From Pseudoalteromonas sp. G4 (GTDB taxonomy: Bacteria; Pseudomonadota; Gammaproteobacteria; Enterobacterales; Alteromonadaceae): 60,725 bases of DNA. The DNA lies in the NCBI RefSeq assembly GCF_028875915.1, contig NZ_JAPEHW010000016.1:1-60725 (forward strand), written 5' to 3'. The position numbers and the translations under genes were made by a program. This document shows, piece by piece, positions 20,121 through 28,325 of the stretch (within the stretch, counting starts at the first letter, position 1; each line of letters begins with the position of its first letter). The notes beneath the pieces are model-generated. The model made no database searches, was not told the DNA's origin, and saw only the letters and a program-made list of their open reading frames with translations.

Positions 20121-20879
20121 ATGCGCCAACTAACGGCAATCTTTTTATTTATTGTGATTGCTTTTTGCAACACATCAACAGCGCAAGAAATTATTATTAA
20201 CGACCCAGATTGGCCGCCTTATTTTTTTAAAGGTGAACGTTATCAGCCAATTGGCTTTGCCAAAGAAGTGCTTAAGCTTTGCCTGCCCAAAACAGGTTAC
20301 CAAGCGCGCTTTGCTTATCATCCTATTAAACGTATGCGAAATTACATCGAATCAGGCAAAATTGATGTGCATATCTACTCTTACAAACCAACTCGAGAAT
20401 CGTTTTTAAACTTTGGTAAAGAGCCCATTTTTAAAACAAGCTACAAGCCATTTATTAATAAAAAGTCCCCTTTTGAAATACACTCTATTGAAGATTTCAA
20501 AGGACTTCGCATTGGTCATTTACAAGGGCTTAAATATTCCACTGACTATTTACGTTACTTAGAGAGTAAATTGGATTCTGGCTATGTAAGAAGTGTCACA
20601 ACCAATGTCAGTTTAATCACACTATTACATGACCAAAAAATTGATACGTTTGTTAATACTGTGGACACTGTTTACTGGCTTTCGACAACATTAGGTATGC
20701 GTGAAGACATCCTTGCTGTGGATTTTGATATACAAACCAAAGACTACTTTGTAGCAGTGTCTAAAAAAAGTTCTCGTATAAAGGATAAAAATGCATTTTT
20801 AAATACACTCGATAAGTGCATTAAAGCATCAAAGGCATCGGGGCTATATGACAAAATTAAAGCTGGCTATGGTATTTAA
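20121..20879 (+). CDS. Periplasmic solute-binding protein (family 3-like), orphan
   Basis: A 252-residue exported protein with a signal peptide ending near CNTSTAQ. The binding-protein pattern includes NDPDWPPYFFKGERYQPIGF, HPIKRMRNYIESGKIDVHIY and FKGLRIGHLQGLKYSTDYL. It follows the previous binding protein with 53 bases between, so the two may share a transcript. Sequence similarity between the two is low, so this is not a recent duplication. No permease or ATPase lies nearby and the ligand is unknown. Confidence 0.82.
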   Translation: MRQLTAIFLFIVIAFCNTSTAQEIIINDPDWPPYFFKGERYQPIGFAKEVLKLCLPKTGYQARFAYHPIKRMRNYIESGKIDVHIYSYKPTRESFLNFGKEPIFKTSYKPFINKKSPFEIHSIEDFKGLRIGHLQGLKYSTDYLRYLESKLDSGYVRSVTTNVSLITLLHDQKIDTFVNTVDTVYWLSTTLGMREDILAVDFDIQTKDYFVAVSKKSSRIKDKNAFLNTLDKCIKASKASGLYDKIKAGYGI

Positions 20880-20898
20880 CCAGCTATGATTTGAGCTG

Positions 20899-21738
20899 TT
20901 AATTTGCCTGTTTTGATAACCCATAATAAAGCGTTAAATTGGCAATAAACCACACGTCTTTAATTAAAAACTGGCCACCAGATGTAAATACCGACTCGCT
21001 TGAAAGTGCGCCCTGCCAAGTAAATAGAAATGTTTGGGTTGTGACCATTACTGCGCCAGCCATTACTAGCCCTGGCAAAAGTAATTCTCTATAGCGAAGT
21101 GACAATATTAATAAAATAAGCGCAACTAAATCATACACACCGATAATATTTGATGTCGTTTGCAGCGACCAAATTTGATACATCCAGCCCATTAATGGAG
21201 ACGATGCCACTAAATCTTCAATGCCCTTCGCTTCTATCTCGGTAAACTTCATACCACCAATCCAAAGGAGCACTAATACTACAGGAAATAGCTGCACTGC
21301 CTTTTGCTGAGATAGGGTTAAAACGTCTTTTGCTAATAAATGAATTGCTATGGCGAGCAGTGCAAAATACTTGATAATTCCCTGCCCTGAGCCAATTGCA
21401 GGAAAGCCACCAAGTGATTCAATCCATCGGTTACTGGCAAAGAGTGTAATAAGCGGTACAACGCTTGTCAGCAATAAAATATAAGCTAGAAAACGCTCAT
21501 ATTTATCATCACGAAGACTAAAAAATGCCAAGGCCGCTACCACAAGAAAAGCACATGCAGCCAATACACTGCCGTTATTGGCATTTGAAACATTGTCAAA
21601 AAAGTAAAAACCAATAACCCGCTCAATACTTAGATCTTTACCAAGTAACAGCGTACTAATTGCCATTAGTAAACTTGATAAAGCCAGCAAACTAAAACTT
21701 AGCTGCTTTTCAGATATAAACTTCATAAAACTACACAA
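20899..21738 (-). CDS. DUF417 (YkgB/RclC-like) inner-membrane protein
   Basis: A 279-residue membrane protein with about seven hydrophobic segments. The stretch WIGGMKFTEIEAKGIEDLVA followed by SPLMGWMYQIWSL is characteristic of the DUF417/YkgB family, whose E. coli member RclC belongs to a reactive-chlorine response. This protein is longer than RclC (about 197 residues). No rclA, rclB or rclR homologue adjoins, so a role in oxidant defence is only a possibility. M1 or M5 could be the start. Confidence 0.75.
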   Translation of the reverse strand: MCSFMKFISEKQLSFSLLALSSLLMAISTLLLGKDLSIERVIGFYFFDNVSNANNGSVLAACAFLVVAALAFFSLRDDKYERFLAYILLLTSVVPLITLFASNRWIESLGGFPAIGSGQGIIKYFALLAIAIHLLAKDVLTLSQQKAVQLFPVVLVLLWIGGMKFTEIEAKGIEDLVASSPLMGWMYQIWSLQTTSNIIGVYDLVALILLILSLRYRELLLPGLVMAGAVMVTTQTFLFTWQGALSSESVFTSGGQFLIKDVWFIANLTLYYGLSKQAN

Positions 21739-21976
21739 TCACATTAAATAAATCTTGTGTGTGAAGACCTGATTAAACATAAAAGTCATTCAATAAAATG
21801 TAAGTATGTTTTTCTTTAAAACCCTTTTCAGCTTTAAAAACAGATGTTTTCTAATTTGCAACCATCTGTTTTTAGGACATTAAAACAAAGCAACAACCCT
21901 AATATTAAGATCATAATTAAACTTGAAAAAAAGCGATTAAACCCAGATTATGCTAGCTAACTGAGTTTAATTTTTA

Positions 21977-22774
21977 ATGTGTATGTCTTTCGTTAAATCA
22001 CTTGTTTCACCATTGAAAACGCTAGTTGAAGCAAAATATTTCAATAATTTTATCGTTGCGGTCATTTTGTTTAACGCCTTTACATTGGGGCTTGAAACAA
22101 CCCAACTTGGCAAAAGCAACGCTGCCACCTTACATATCATCGACTTTGTTATTCTGTTGGTTTTCACCATTGAGCTGGTACTTAAATTAGTCGTGTATCG
22201 CGGTCAATTTTTTAAATCGGGCTGGAACTGGTTTGATTTTATTATTGTTGCGATTTCGTGGGCACCAACCAGCGGTGCACTATCAGTGCTTCGTGCATTT
22301 AGGATCTTACGGGTATTGCGACTTTTCTCTGTAGTGCCACAAATGCGCCGTGTTATTGGTGCACTGGGTCACTCGCTGCCAGGAATGGCATCGGTGATTG
22401 GTGTGCTTGGCATTATCTTTTATGTTTCAGCAGTGCTTGCCACTAAACTATTTGGCCAGCACCCAGATGCTAATATGCAAGAATGGTTTGGCAGTATTGG
22501 CGCATCGGCCTATACACTATTCCAAATTATGACCCTTGAGAGCTGGTCAATGGGTATTGTCCGCCCCACCATGGAGCTTTTCCCTGAATCATGGCTGTTC
22601 TTTGTGCCATTTATCATTATTACCAGCTTTGCTGTGCTTAACCTATTTATTGGTATTATTGTTGATGCCATGCAAGTAATGCATGAAGAAGAAGGTAAAC
22701 CGGAGCAAACCTTTGCAACAAAAGAAGATATTTTACGCTTAGAAGCTAAGCTTGATGCGCTTTTGAAAAAATAA
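21977..22774 (+). CDS. Bacterial voltage-gated sodium channel (NaChBac/NavBac type)
   Basis: A 265-residue six-helix ion channel subunit. The voltage sensor S4 shows arginines every third residue (RAFRILRVLRLF, about residue 107-118). The pore carries the NavBac selectivity filter TLESWSM near residue 187, followed by the S6 helix LNLFIGIIVDAMQ. A short acidic, helical C-terminal tail (TKEDILRLEAKLDALLKK) is the coiled coil that assembles the tetramer in this family. Known members conduct sodium and affect motility and pH or sodium homeostasis. Single gene; a terminator follows it. Confidence 0.95.
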   Translation: MCMSFVKSLVSPLKTLVEAKYFNNFIVAVILFNAFTLGLETTQLGKSNAATLHIIDFVILLVFTIELVLKLVVYRGQFFKSGWNWFDFIIVAISWAPTSGALSVLRAFRILRVLRLFSVVPQMRRVIGALGHSLPGMASVIGVLGIIFYVSAVLATKLFGQHPDANMQEWFGSIGASAYTLFQIMTLESWSMGIVRPTMELFPESWLFFVPFIIITSFAVLNLFIGIIVDAMQVMHEEEGKPEQTFATKEDILRLEAKLDALLKK

Positions 22775-22787
22775 TCTGTTAAGTTTA

Positions 22788-22813
22788 GAGAGCAGTTATA
22801 TTTAACTGCTCTC
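22788..22813. terminator. Hairpin between convergent genes
   Basis: Perfect 11-base stem GAGAGCAGTTA (22788-22798) / TAACTGCTCTC (22803-22813) with TATT loop, placed between the channel gene and the convergent Kelch gene. The T-run is weak on both sides, so efficiency is uncertain. Confidence 0.6.
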
Positions 22814-22818
22814 AACGC

Positions 22819-23847
22819 TTATTTACGTAGTTTTATCACCGATGAGAGTGTTTCTTGTGCTCCAGCTTTGGCAGCGCCACCAATGATATACATCTGCTCA
22901 TTGAAAGTTACACTGCCATGACCATGGCGAGGTGTTGGCAATGTGCCAATATTTTGCCATTGATCAGAGTTTGGATCATATTGCCAAACAATATCGAACG
23001 TCTCGCCAACAAGTTCACCTTTTTGTTTAGTAAATGCTTCACCCCCTGAGACAATTAACTTGCCGTTGTAAACTGTAGCAGCCAGCCCGGCTGCTGAAAT
23101 CGGCAATGGTGCAATTGGGGACCAACTATCCGTGTTTACATCATATACTTCTGCGTAACTTAAATTTTTTAATTCTGGTGAGTAACTACGACCGCCTATG
23201 ACATAAATTTGATTACCAATAACTGCGCTCGCTGCTGAGCTTCTTAAAATGCTGGCAGGCCTTGCTTTTCGCCAATAGGCGTTATTCACTAAAATATAAT
23301 GTGCATTGGTATCGATGTTACCGCCCGATTCATTTGATACCGTTCGGCCACCTATAATATGAACATTTTTACCTATACTCGCATAACTTGATTCAGCTAA
23401 TGGGATCGGTAATTTGGGGCCATTGCGCCATCGTTGCAAATTACCATCAATGCGAAAAACCGAGTTTTGAATTTGCCATGCCGAGTCTTTGTTACCAGTA
23501 AATCCGCCAATACCATATAAATAATGCTGGTTACTTATCATTCCAAGGTGATGCCTTGCCTCTGGCAGTTCTGGTAGCTGACGCCATCGTTGTCTAGCGG
23601 GATTTAACAGAAAAACGGCGGTAGATGGCGCAACATTTTTAAAACTAGGCGAATCTGAAGGAACAAATCCGCCGCCAACCACTATGCGTTGGTTAAAGGT
23701 TACAGGGTAAATTTCTTGCATCGCAATCGGCAAATCAACTTCGTTGTACCAGTTCAGCTCTTTATCACCAGCCATCAGCTGGGATGTATTAACTAGCAAC
23801 AAGCTAACAAAACCAAAAGAAAATATTTTATTTGAAAACAAGCCCAT
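22819..23847 (-). CDS. Exported Kelch-repeat beta-propeller protein
   Basis: A 342-residue protein with a signal peptide (FSFGFVSLLLVNTSQLMAG). It has six Kelch motifs with the doubled glycine (VVGGGF, YGIGGF, HIIGGR, YVIGGR, IVSGGE, YIIGGA), each followed by the usual distal W/Y. It should fold as a six-bladed propeller in the periplasm. NanM-type sialate mutarotases have this design, but no sialic-acid genes are nearby, so a binding or mutarotase role is open. Confidence 0.85.
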   Translation of the reverse strand: MGLFSNKIFSFGFVSLLLVNTSQLMAGDKELNWYNEVDLPIAMQEIYPVTFNQRIVVGGGFVPSDSPSFKNVAPSTAVFLLNPARQRWRQLPELPEARHHLGMISNQHYLYGIGGFTGNKDSAWQIQNSVFRIDGNLQRWRNGPKLPIPLAESSYASIGKNVHIIGGRTVSNESGGNIDTNAHYILVNNAYWRKARPASILRSSAASAVIGNQIYVIGGRSYSPELKNLSYAEVYDVNTDSWSPIAPLPISAAGLAATVYNGKLIVSGGEAFTKQKGELVGETFDIVWQYDPNSDQWQNIGTLPTPRHGHGSVTFNEQMYIIGGAAKAGAQETLSSVIKLRK

Positions 23848-24116
23848 GCTTACCCCTTAAAATACATTCTTTGTTTATACTGCAAGACTTTAAAGGACGC
23901 TCATTAATGCGACGAAGTAAAAGTATAGATTACTGATGATGCACTTCCTAATTAAGCAGAAAAAGCGTGAAAGTATTGACTACTGGCTGAAAATGCATAT
24001 TAAAGGAGCGTAATTAGCATTTAAAACACACAACCTAACCAACTAAAATTAAAAGAATTATTAAATTTAAAAATATAGGGCATTCATAAAACTTGTAGAT
24101 TTGTTCAAAAAATGAG

Positions 24117-24145
24117 TTGACTTAAAAATCACTTACTACTACATT
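24117..24145 (+). promoter_or_regulatory. Sigma70-type promoter of the first BlaI/M56 operon
   Basis: TTGACT (24117-24122) and TACATT (24140-24145) are separated by 17 bases. The -10 element lies inside the left operator arm, so repressor binding would occlude polymerase. The transcript would begin near 24152. Confidence 0.5.
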
Positions 24146-24179
24146 TGTAGAAAATAAAAACTACAAACGTAGTAGTAAG
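24132..24179. promoter_or_regulatory. Paired BlaI-type operators forming a large inverted repeat
   Basis: The left arm CTTACTACTACATTTGTAG (24132-24150) and right arm CTACAAACGTAGTAGTAAG (24161-24179) are reverse complements except for one base, with a 10-base AT spacer. Each arm contains a TACANNTGTA-like core (TACATTTGTA and TACAAACGTA), the known consensus of BlaI/MecI operators. The repeat ends 7 bases before the repressor start codon and could also fold in the mRNA over the ribosome binding site. Confidence 0.75.
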
Positions 24180-24186
24180 GAATAGA

Positions 24187-24558
24187 ATGAAACTAAGTGA
24201 CTTTGAACTCGATGTAATGCAATTAATGTGGCAACACGAGCCATGTACTGCAACCGAAATTCATCAACTTCTATCTCAAGACAAAGACGTGGCTTATACC
24301 ACTATCAAAACAATTATTGACCGCCTAGAAAAAAAAGGTGCAGTAGAGCGGGCCGACAAACAAGGTCGTGCCATTGTTTATCGCTCTAAAGTGCAACAAA
24401 GTACGCTCTCTAGTCAAGAAACACCAAGCTTTATGCAACGTTTCTTTAGCGGTAATTCACGTAGTTTAATTGCTCACTTTATAAAAGAAGAGGAGCTCAA
24501 TGAAGATGATATTAATTACCTGCAAGATTTATTAAATAAAAAGAAATCGAATAAATAA
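24187..24558 (+). CDS. BlaI/MecI/CopY-family transcriptional repressor
   Basis: A 123-residue winged-helix repressor. The N-terminus reads LSDFELDVMQLMWQHEPCTA, with the recognition region VAYTTIKTIIDRLEKKGAV and a C-terminal dimerisation helix. In BlaI and MecI the partner protease cleaves the repressor after sensing cell-wall antibiotics. Here the partner M56 gene follows 11 bases downstream. A large inverted-repeat operator overlaps the promoter, so autoregulation is expected. Confidence 0.93.
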   Translation: MKLSDFELDVMQLMWQHEPCTATEIHQLLSQDKDVAYTTIKTIIDRLEKKGAVERADKQGRAIVYRSKVQQSTLSSQETPSFMQRFFSGNSRSLIAHFIKEEELNEDDINYLQDLLNKKKSNK

Positions 24559-24569
24559 GGTTAAGCGAT

Positions 24570-25973
24570 ATGACGGATTATATTCTTACAAATATCATCA
24601 TCAGCGTGTTGGCGTTATTGCTTATAAAAACATTAAAAAATGCCCCTGCAAGACTTGGGGTTTTCATTGCAATCACTGCTTTAGCTGCTTGGTTTATGCC
24701 TTGGCATCTTTTACCTGAAGTTTCGATATCAGAGCAACCTTCAAGCAGCACCTTATTTTTAGCTGAATTGAGTTTAACTGACCCAATTTTTAATTTAGAT
24801 GACTTACCAAGTGCTTTGCCAACAGCACAAACTAATACTCCTTGGTATCAAACATTTACTTGGTGGCATTTGGGCTTGGTTGCTGCAGCTATTGGTATTT
24901 ACCTCTTTGCCCGCAAAGTGCATCACTATATTCAGCTTGTAAAACAATTAAATAAAGAGGCGACAAGATACAACGCCCATAATCTAGGCAACAACTATCA
25001 AGTAAATACTGTAAATCTAGGTACACCTGGCATTACTACAGGTCTCTTTAAGCCTGTGATTTGGCTGGATGAAACGCTGATAACACGCTCTGAACTTGAT
25101 TCTGTGTTACTTCACGAAGCGACTCATATCAATCAATTAGATATATTTTGGATTTGGTTTATTTGCCTGACCGAAAACCTATTTTGGTGGAACCCAATCT
25201 GTATGTTGCTTGGCGCTAAAGCCAGACAACAACTAGAACTGAGTTGTGATGAACGTTGTTTTAATCAACTAAATCAACGTTATCAACATGACCTGGCAAG
25301 TTTAACGCTTGAAACTTTTACCGGAGCTCCAAAAGGTTCAAGTTATTGCTCGCCAGTTTTAAATATGGCCCATACCAAGCACTTTAACGTGCTCCGGGTA
25401 AAAATGTTAAACAAGGAAAAAGTGATGAAAAAAAGACATATAGCGATGATGGTAGCGGCAGTTTCATTTACAACAATTGCAGCAGCACAAATTGTTGAAA
25501 AAAACCCGACAACGCAAAGTACACAACAAACCCTAAATCAAAGTGAAAGTGCTTCATACAGTGAGCAAATGACGGAACTTCTTAAAATAGCTGCCAATGC
25601 AAAATCAGAAGATAAAGTTGAGCTACAAAAAACCGCCGACGCTATCATTGCTTGGTACGTAGAGCGACCATTTTTATCAAATGCAGAAGAAGGCAAAATG
25701 CGCATTCTTAGCTTAACTTTAGTAAACCACTTATTACACAAAGTGGGTAATCATGAGGCAGCGCTTTCTAGCTACGAACTTTGGTATAAAGATAGTGAAA
25801 ATGCGCCTCATTTTACCCGTAATATTAAAGCTGACACCTTACTTAAATTGGGGCAACCAGAGCTCGCAGCACAAGAGATGGAAACATTAAAAAGTGAGTT
25901 AGGCGAACAGATTACAGAAGGCAGTCTAATAACAGGCGCTTGCAACCTTATCGCATCCAAATGTTGGCGATAA
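24570..25973 (+). CDS. BlaR1-like M56 membrane metalloprotease with a non-penicillin-binding C-terminus; 3' frameshift
   Basis: A 467-residue protein with BlaR1-type topology. It has N-terminal membrane helices (LTNIIISVLALLLIKTL, WWHLGLVAAAIGIYLFA), a cytoplasmic zinc-protease loop with HExxH (LLHEATHINQ, about 181) and LSCDERC, then a fourth helix after residue ~285 (IAMMVAAVSFTTIAAA). The external C-terminus is helical, TPR-like, with no SxxK penicillin-binding signature, so the signal is probably not a beta-lactam. The frame ends early in CNLIASKCWR. An extra base near 25940 seems to shift it; the continuing frame runs to a stop at 26131-26133. The protease core is intact. Confidence 0.85.
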   Translation: MTDYILTNIIISVLALLLIKTLKNAPARLGVFIAITALAAWFMPWHLLPEVSISEQPSSSTLFLAELSLTDPIFNLDDLPSALPTAQTNTPWYQTFTWWHLGLVAAAIGIYLFARKVHHYIQLVKQLNKEATRYNAHNLGNNYQVNTVNLGTPGITTGLFKPVIWLDETLITRSELDSVLLHEATHINQLDIFWIWFICLTENLFWWNPICMLLGAKARQQLELSCDERCFNQLNQRYQHDLASLTLETFTGAPKGSSYCSPVLNMAHTKHFNVLRVKMLNKEKVMKKRHIAMMVAAVSFTTIAAAQIVEKNPTTQSTQQTLNQSESASYSEQMTELLKIAANAKSEDKVELQKTADAIIAWYVERPFLSNAEEGKMRILSLTLVNHLLHKVGNHEAALSSYELWYKDSENAPHFTRNIKADTLLKLGQPELAAQEMETLKSELGEQITEGSLITGACNLIASKCWR

Positions 25974-26133
25974 CTTAGTGAGCAATGTATATAAGCGACA
26001 TGTATATTTATTACAAAATGATATGGCCAATGCTGATAAAGTAAAATCTAAATTACCTACGCAATTTGCCTCGAATCAGCCATGGATTTTTGATTATGCG
26101 TTACCGCAATCGCCATTGCTCAAGCAAATTTAA
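25942..26133 (+). pseudogene. Out-of-frame 3' end of the M56 sensor gene
   Basis: Immediately after a likely one-base insertion near 25940, a second frame reads on from ATLSHPNVGDNLVSNVYK to DYALPQSPLLKQI and a stop at 26131-26133. The composition fits the helical C-terminal domain of the preceding gene. There is no start codon or ribosome binding site, so it is a tail rather than a separate gene. Either a real truncating mutation or a sequencing error. Confidence 0.65.
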
Positions 26134-26167
26134 GTTTAAGTACTCTTTAAACGCATAAAATTGCTCC

Positions 26168-26191
26168 CGCTACCAAGTTATCTTGGTAGCG
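26168..26191 (+). terminator. Terminator of the BlaI/M56 operon
   Basis: Perfect 10-base stem CGCTACCAAG (26168-26177) / CTTGGTAGCG (26182-26191) with TTAT loop, followed by ATTTTGTCGTTT. Placed just after the M56 frameshifted tail. Confidence 0.7.
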
Positions 26192-26243
26192 ATTTTGTCG
26201 TTTAAACGCGCTGTTTTCCTTGTTTAATTAAGCGCGAACAAAA

Positions 26244-26270
26244 AAGGCGTACAGTAGTACTGTACGCCTT
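26244..26270 (-). terminator. Intrinsic terminator of the mesX-mesD pair
   Basis: Perfect 12-base stem AAGGCGTACAGT (26244-26255) / ACTGTACGCCTT (26259-26270). Read on the minus strand it is followed by a run of Ts. It lies 22 bases beyond the stop of the methionine synthase gene. Confidence 0.85.
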
Positions 26271-26291
26271 CGGTCTTTGGATCTTTATATA

Positions 26292-27326
26292 TTAACCTGC
26301 GCTTTCAAGCTCAGCTCGCACAATAGCAGCGCCAGTTGCAAGTGCGCTCAGTTTATCCCTTGCTACTTCACGCGATAAAGGCGCTAAGCCACAATTGGTT
26401 GATGGATAAAGTTTATCAGCATCGACATATTTCAGTGCTTCTCGAAGAGTATTGGCAACCTCTTCGGGTGTTTCAATCTCATTGGTAGCCACATCAATCG
26501 CACCAACCATCACTTTTTTACCTCGGATCAAGGCAAGTAATTCAATCGGTACTCGCGAGTTATGACATTCAAGCGAGATAATATCGATATTTGATTGCTG
26601 TAACTTGGGGAAAACTTCTTCGTATTGGCGCCATTTATTGCCTAATGTTTTTTTCCAATCGGTGTTGGCTTTAATGCCATAGCCATAACAAATATGCACA
26701 GCGGTTTCACAGTTTAGGCCCTCAATTGCTCGCTCTAAGCATGCAATGCCCCAGTCATTTACTTCGTCAAAAAACACATTAAATGCGGGTTCATCAAACT
26801 GAATAATATTGACCCCTGCCGCTTCTAATTCTTTTGCTTCTTGATTAAGAATTTTGGCAAATTCCCATGCTAATTTTTCGCGGCTTTTATAGTGGTCGTC
26901 ATACAGTGTATCAATCATTGTCATCGGGCCTGGTAGCGCCCATTTTATTGGCTTGTCTGTTTGCGCACGCAAAAATTTCGCGTCATCAACAAACACTGGC
27001 GCTTTTCTTGAAACAGGACCAATCACAGTGGGTACGCTGGCATCATAACGATTACGAATACGCACCGTTTTGCGATTTTCAAAATCAACACCTGCAAGGT
27101 GTTCAATAAAGGTGGTTACAAAGTGTTGGCGAGTTTGCTCACCGTCACTGACAATATCCACCCCTGCCAATTGCTGCTCATGTAATGTAACGCGCAGCGC
27201 ATCTTGCTTACCATCAACTAACGCATCGCCTGTTAATGTCCACGGTGACCAAAGTTGTTCAGGCTCTGCAAGCCAACGCGGTTTAGGTAAGCTGCCCGCA
27301 GTAGACGTCGGTAGTAATACTTTCAT
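26292..27326 (-). CDS. mesD: Core (folate-independent) methionine synthase, MesD type
   Basis: A 344-residue MetE C-terminal-type enzyme without the N-terminal folate domain of full MetE. It transfers a methyl group to homocysteine. The zinc ligands are recognisable: H and C in VHICYGYG, E in SLECHNS, and C in STNCGLAPLSR. A DGEQTRQHF segment matches the core-synthase N-terminus. Its upstream neighbour, 24 bases away, is DUF1852, which marks the MesD family of folate-independent synthases. Published work links MesD to MesX and oxygen with an undefined methyl donor (stated from memory). Ends in a strong terminator. Confidence 0.88.
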   Translation of the reverse strand: MKVLLPTSTAGSLPKPRWLAEPEQLWSPWTLTGDALVDGKQDALRVTLHEQQLAGVDIVSDGEQTRQHFVTTFIEHLAGVDFENRKTVRIRNRYDASVPTVIGPVSRKAPVFVDDAKFLRAQTDKPIKWALPGPMTMIDTLYDDHYKSREKLAWEFAKILNQEAKELEAAGVNIIQFDEPAFNVFFDEVNDWGIACLERAIEGLNCETAVHICYGYGIKANTDWKKTLGNKWRQYEEVFPKLQQSNIDIISLECHNSRVPIELLALIRGKKVMVGAIDVATNEIETPEEVANTLREALKYVDADKLYPSTNCGLAPLSREVARDKLSALATGAAIVRAELESAG

Positions 27327-27350
27327 GCTAAATAATGTCCTAACCTTTTC

Positions 27351-28325
27351 TTAAGCGAAATTCGCCGACCACTTTTCAAGAACAGTTTTGTAAGGCTTAA
27401 TAAAATGCGCTTCGGCAAACTTACCTTGCTCTATTGCTAAACGACTGCGCTCTTCACGGTCGTAAACAATTTGCGTTAAAGAATGATCTTGGTTTTTTAA
27501 ATTTGGCTGATAGCGATTTCCAGCAGCCGCATTTGCATTATAAATTTCAGGGCGATAAATCTTTTGGAAGGTTGCCATTGTGCTAATCGTGCTGATTAAT
27601 TCCAAGTTTGTGTAATCATTTAATAAATCACCAAAGAAATAAAAGGCAAATGGCGCAACACTGTTTGCTGGCATAAAATAGCGCACCTGCAAGCCCATTT
27701 TTTGGAAATATTGCTCGGTTAGTGATGCTTCATTTGGTACATATTCATAGCCTAACACCGGGTGCTGGTTGTCTGTACGTTGATACACTTTATTATCTGA
27801 AACGGACAAACAAATCACTGGTGGCTTTTTAAAATGCGCTTTATAGGTATCTGATTTAACAAACGTTTGAAATAACTTACCGTGTAAATCACCAAACTTT
27901 TCTGGAATGCTAAAACCGTTGCGCCCTTTATTATGTTCAAGCAACAGCACACTAAAATCATAATCGCGTACATATGACGAGAAGTTGTTACCAACAATAC
28001 CTTCAATACGCTCATTAGTAACGTTGTCAACCACTGTCGTTTTTAATACTTCAATTGATGGAAACGCTGTTTCACTGCCAGCGATAGCCATATCCACAGA
28101 GATAATTTCAAGCTCAACAGCATAGCGGTTCGCCTCTGGGTTATCCCAATGTGCTAATGCATTAAAATTGCTGTTAATCATTTTGAGTGCATTACGTAAA
28201 TTCTGCTGACGACTTTCACCACGCGCTAAGTTGGCAAAATTTGTAGTGATACGCGTGCTATTCGATGGTAAATAATTTTCATCAAGCGCTTGGCTTTTAA
28301 TGGTAAAGGTAAAATCGTTATTCAT
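27351..28325 (-). CDS. mesX: DUF1852 protein, MesX-type partner of the core methionine synthase
   Basis: A 324-residue soluble protein of the DUF1852 family, which is tied by gene neighbourhood and genetics to MesD and proposed to supply the methyl group in an oxygen-dependent way. Visible segments include MNNDFTFTIKSQALDENYLP at the start, DNPEANRYAVELEIISVDMA, and the C-terminal DREERSRLAIEQGKFAEAHF. I chose the ATG at 28325 because an upstream in-frame extension to 28433 reads like non-coding leader and the family starts at this point. No ribosome binding site is strong. First gene of the pair. Confidence 0.87.
   Translation of the reverse strand: MNNDFTFTIKSQALDENYLPSNSTRITTNFANLARGESRQQNLRNALKMINSNFNALAHWDNPEANRYAVELEIISVDMAIAGSETAFPSIEVLKTTVVDNVTNERIEGIVGNNFSSYVRDYDFSVLLLEHNKGRNGFSIPEKFGDLHGKLFQTFVKSDTYKAHFKKPPVICLSVSDNKVYQRTDNQHPVLGYEYVPNEASLTEQYFQKMGLQVRYFMPANSVAPFAFYFFGDLLNDYTNLELISTISTMATFQKIYRPEIYNANAAAGNRYQPNLKNQDHSLTQIVYDREERSRLAIEQGKFAEAHFIKPYKTVLEKWSANFA

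Larger units (their letters stand above)
23848..24186. other. Divergent intergenic region with BlaI-type promoter
   Basis: 339 bases between the Kelch gene and the BlaI-type gene. The right end carries the promoter and operators described separately. The remainder is AT-rich and shows no small gene or RNA that I can support. Confidence 0.5.
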
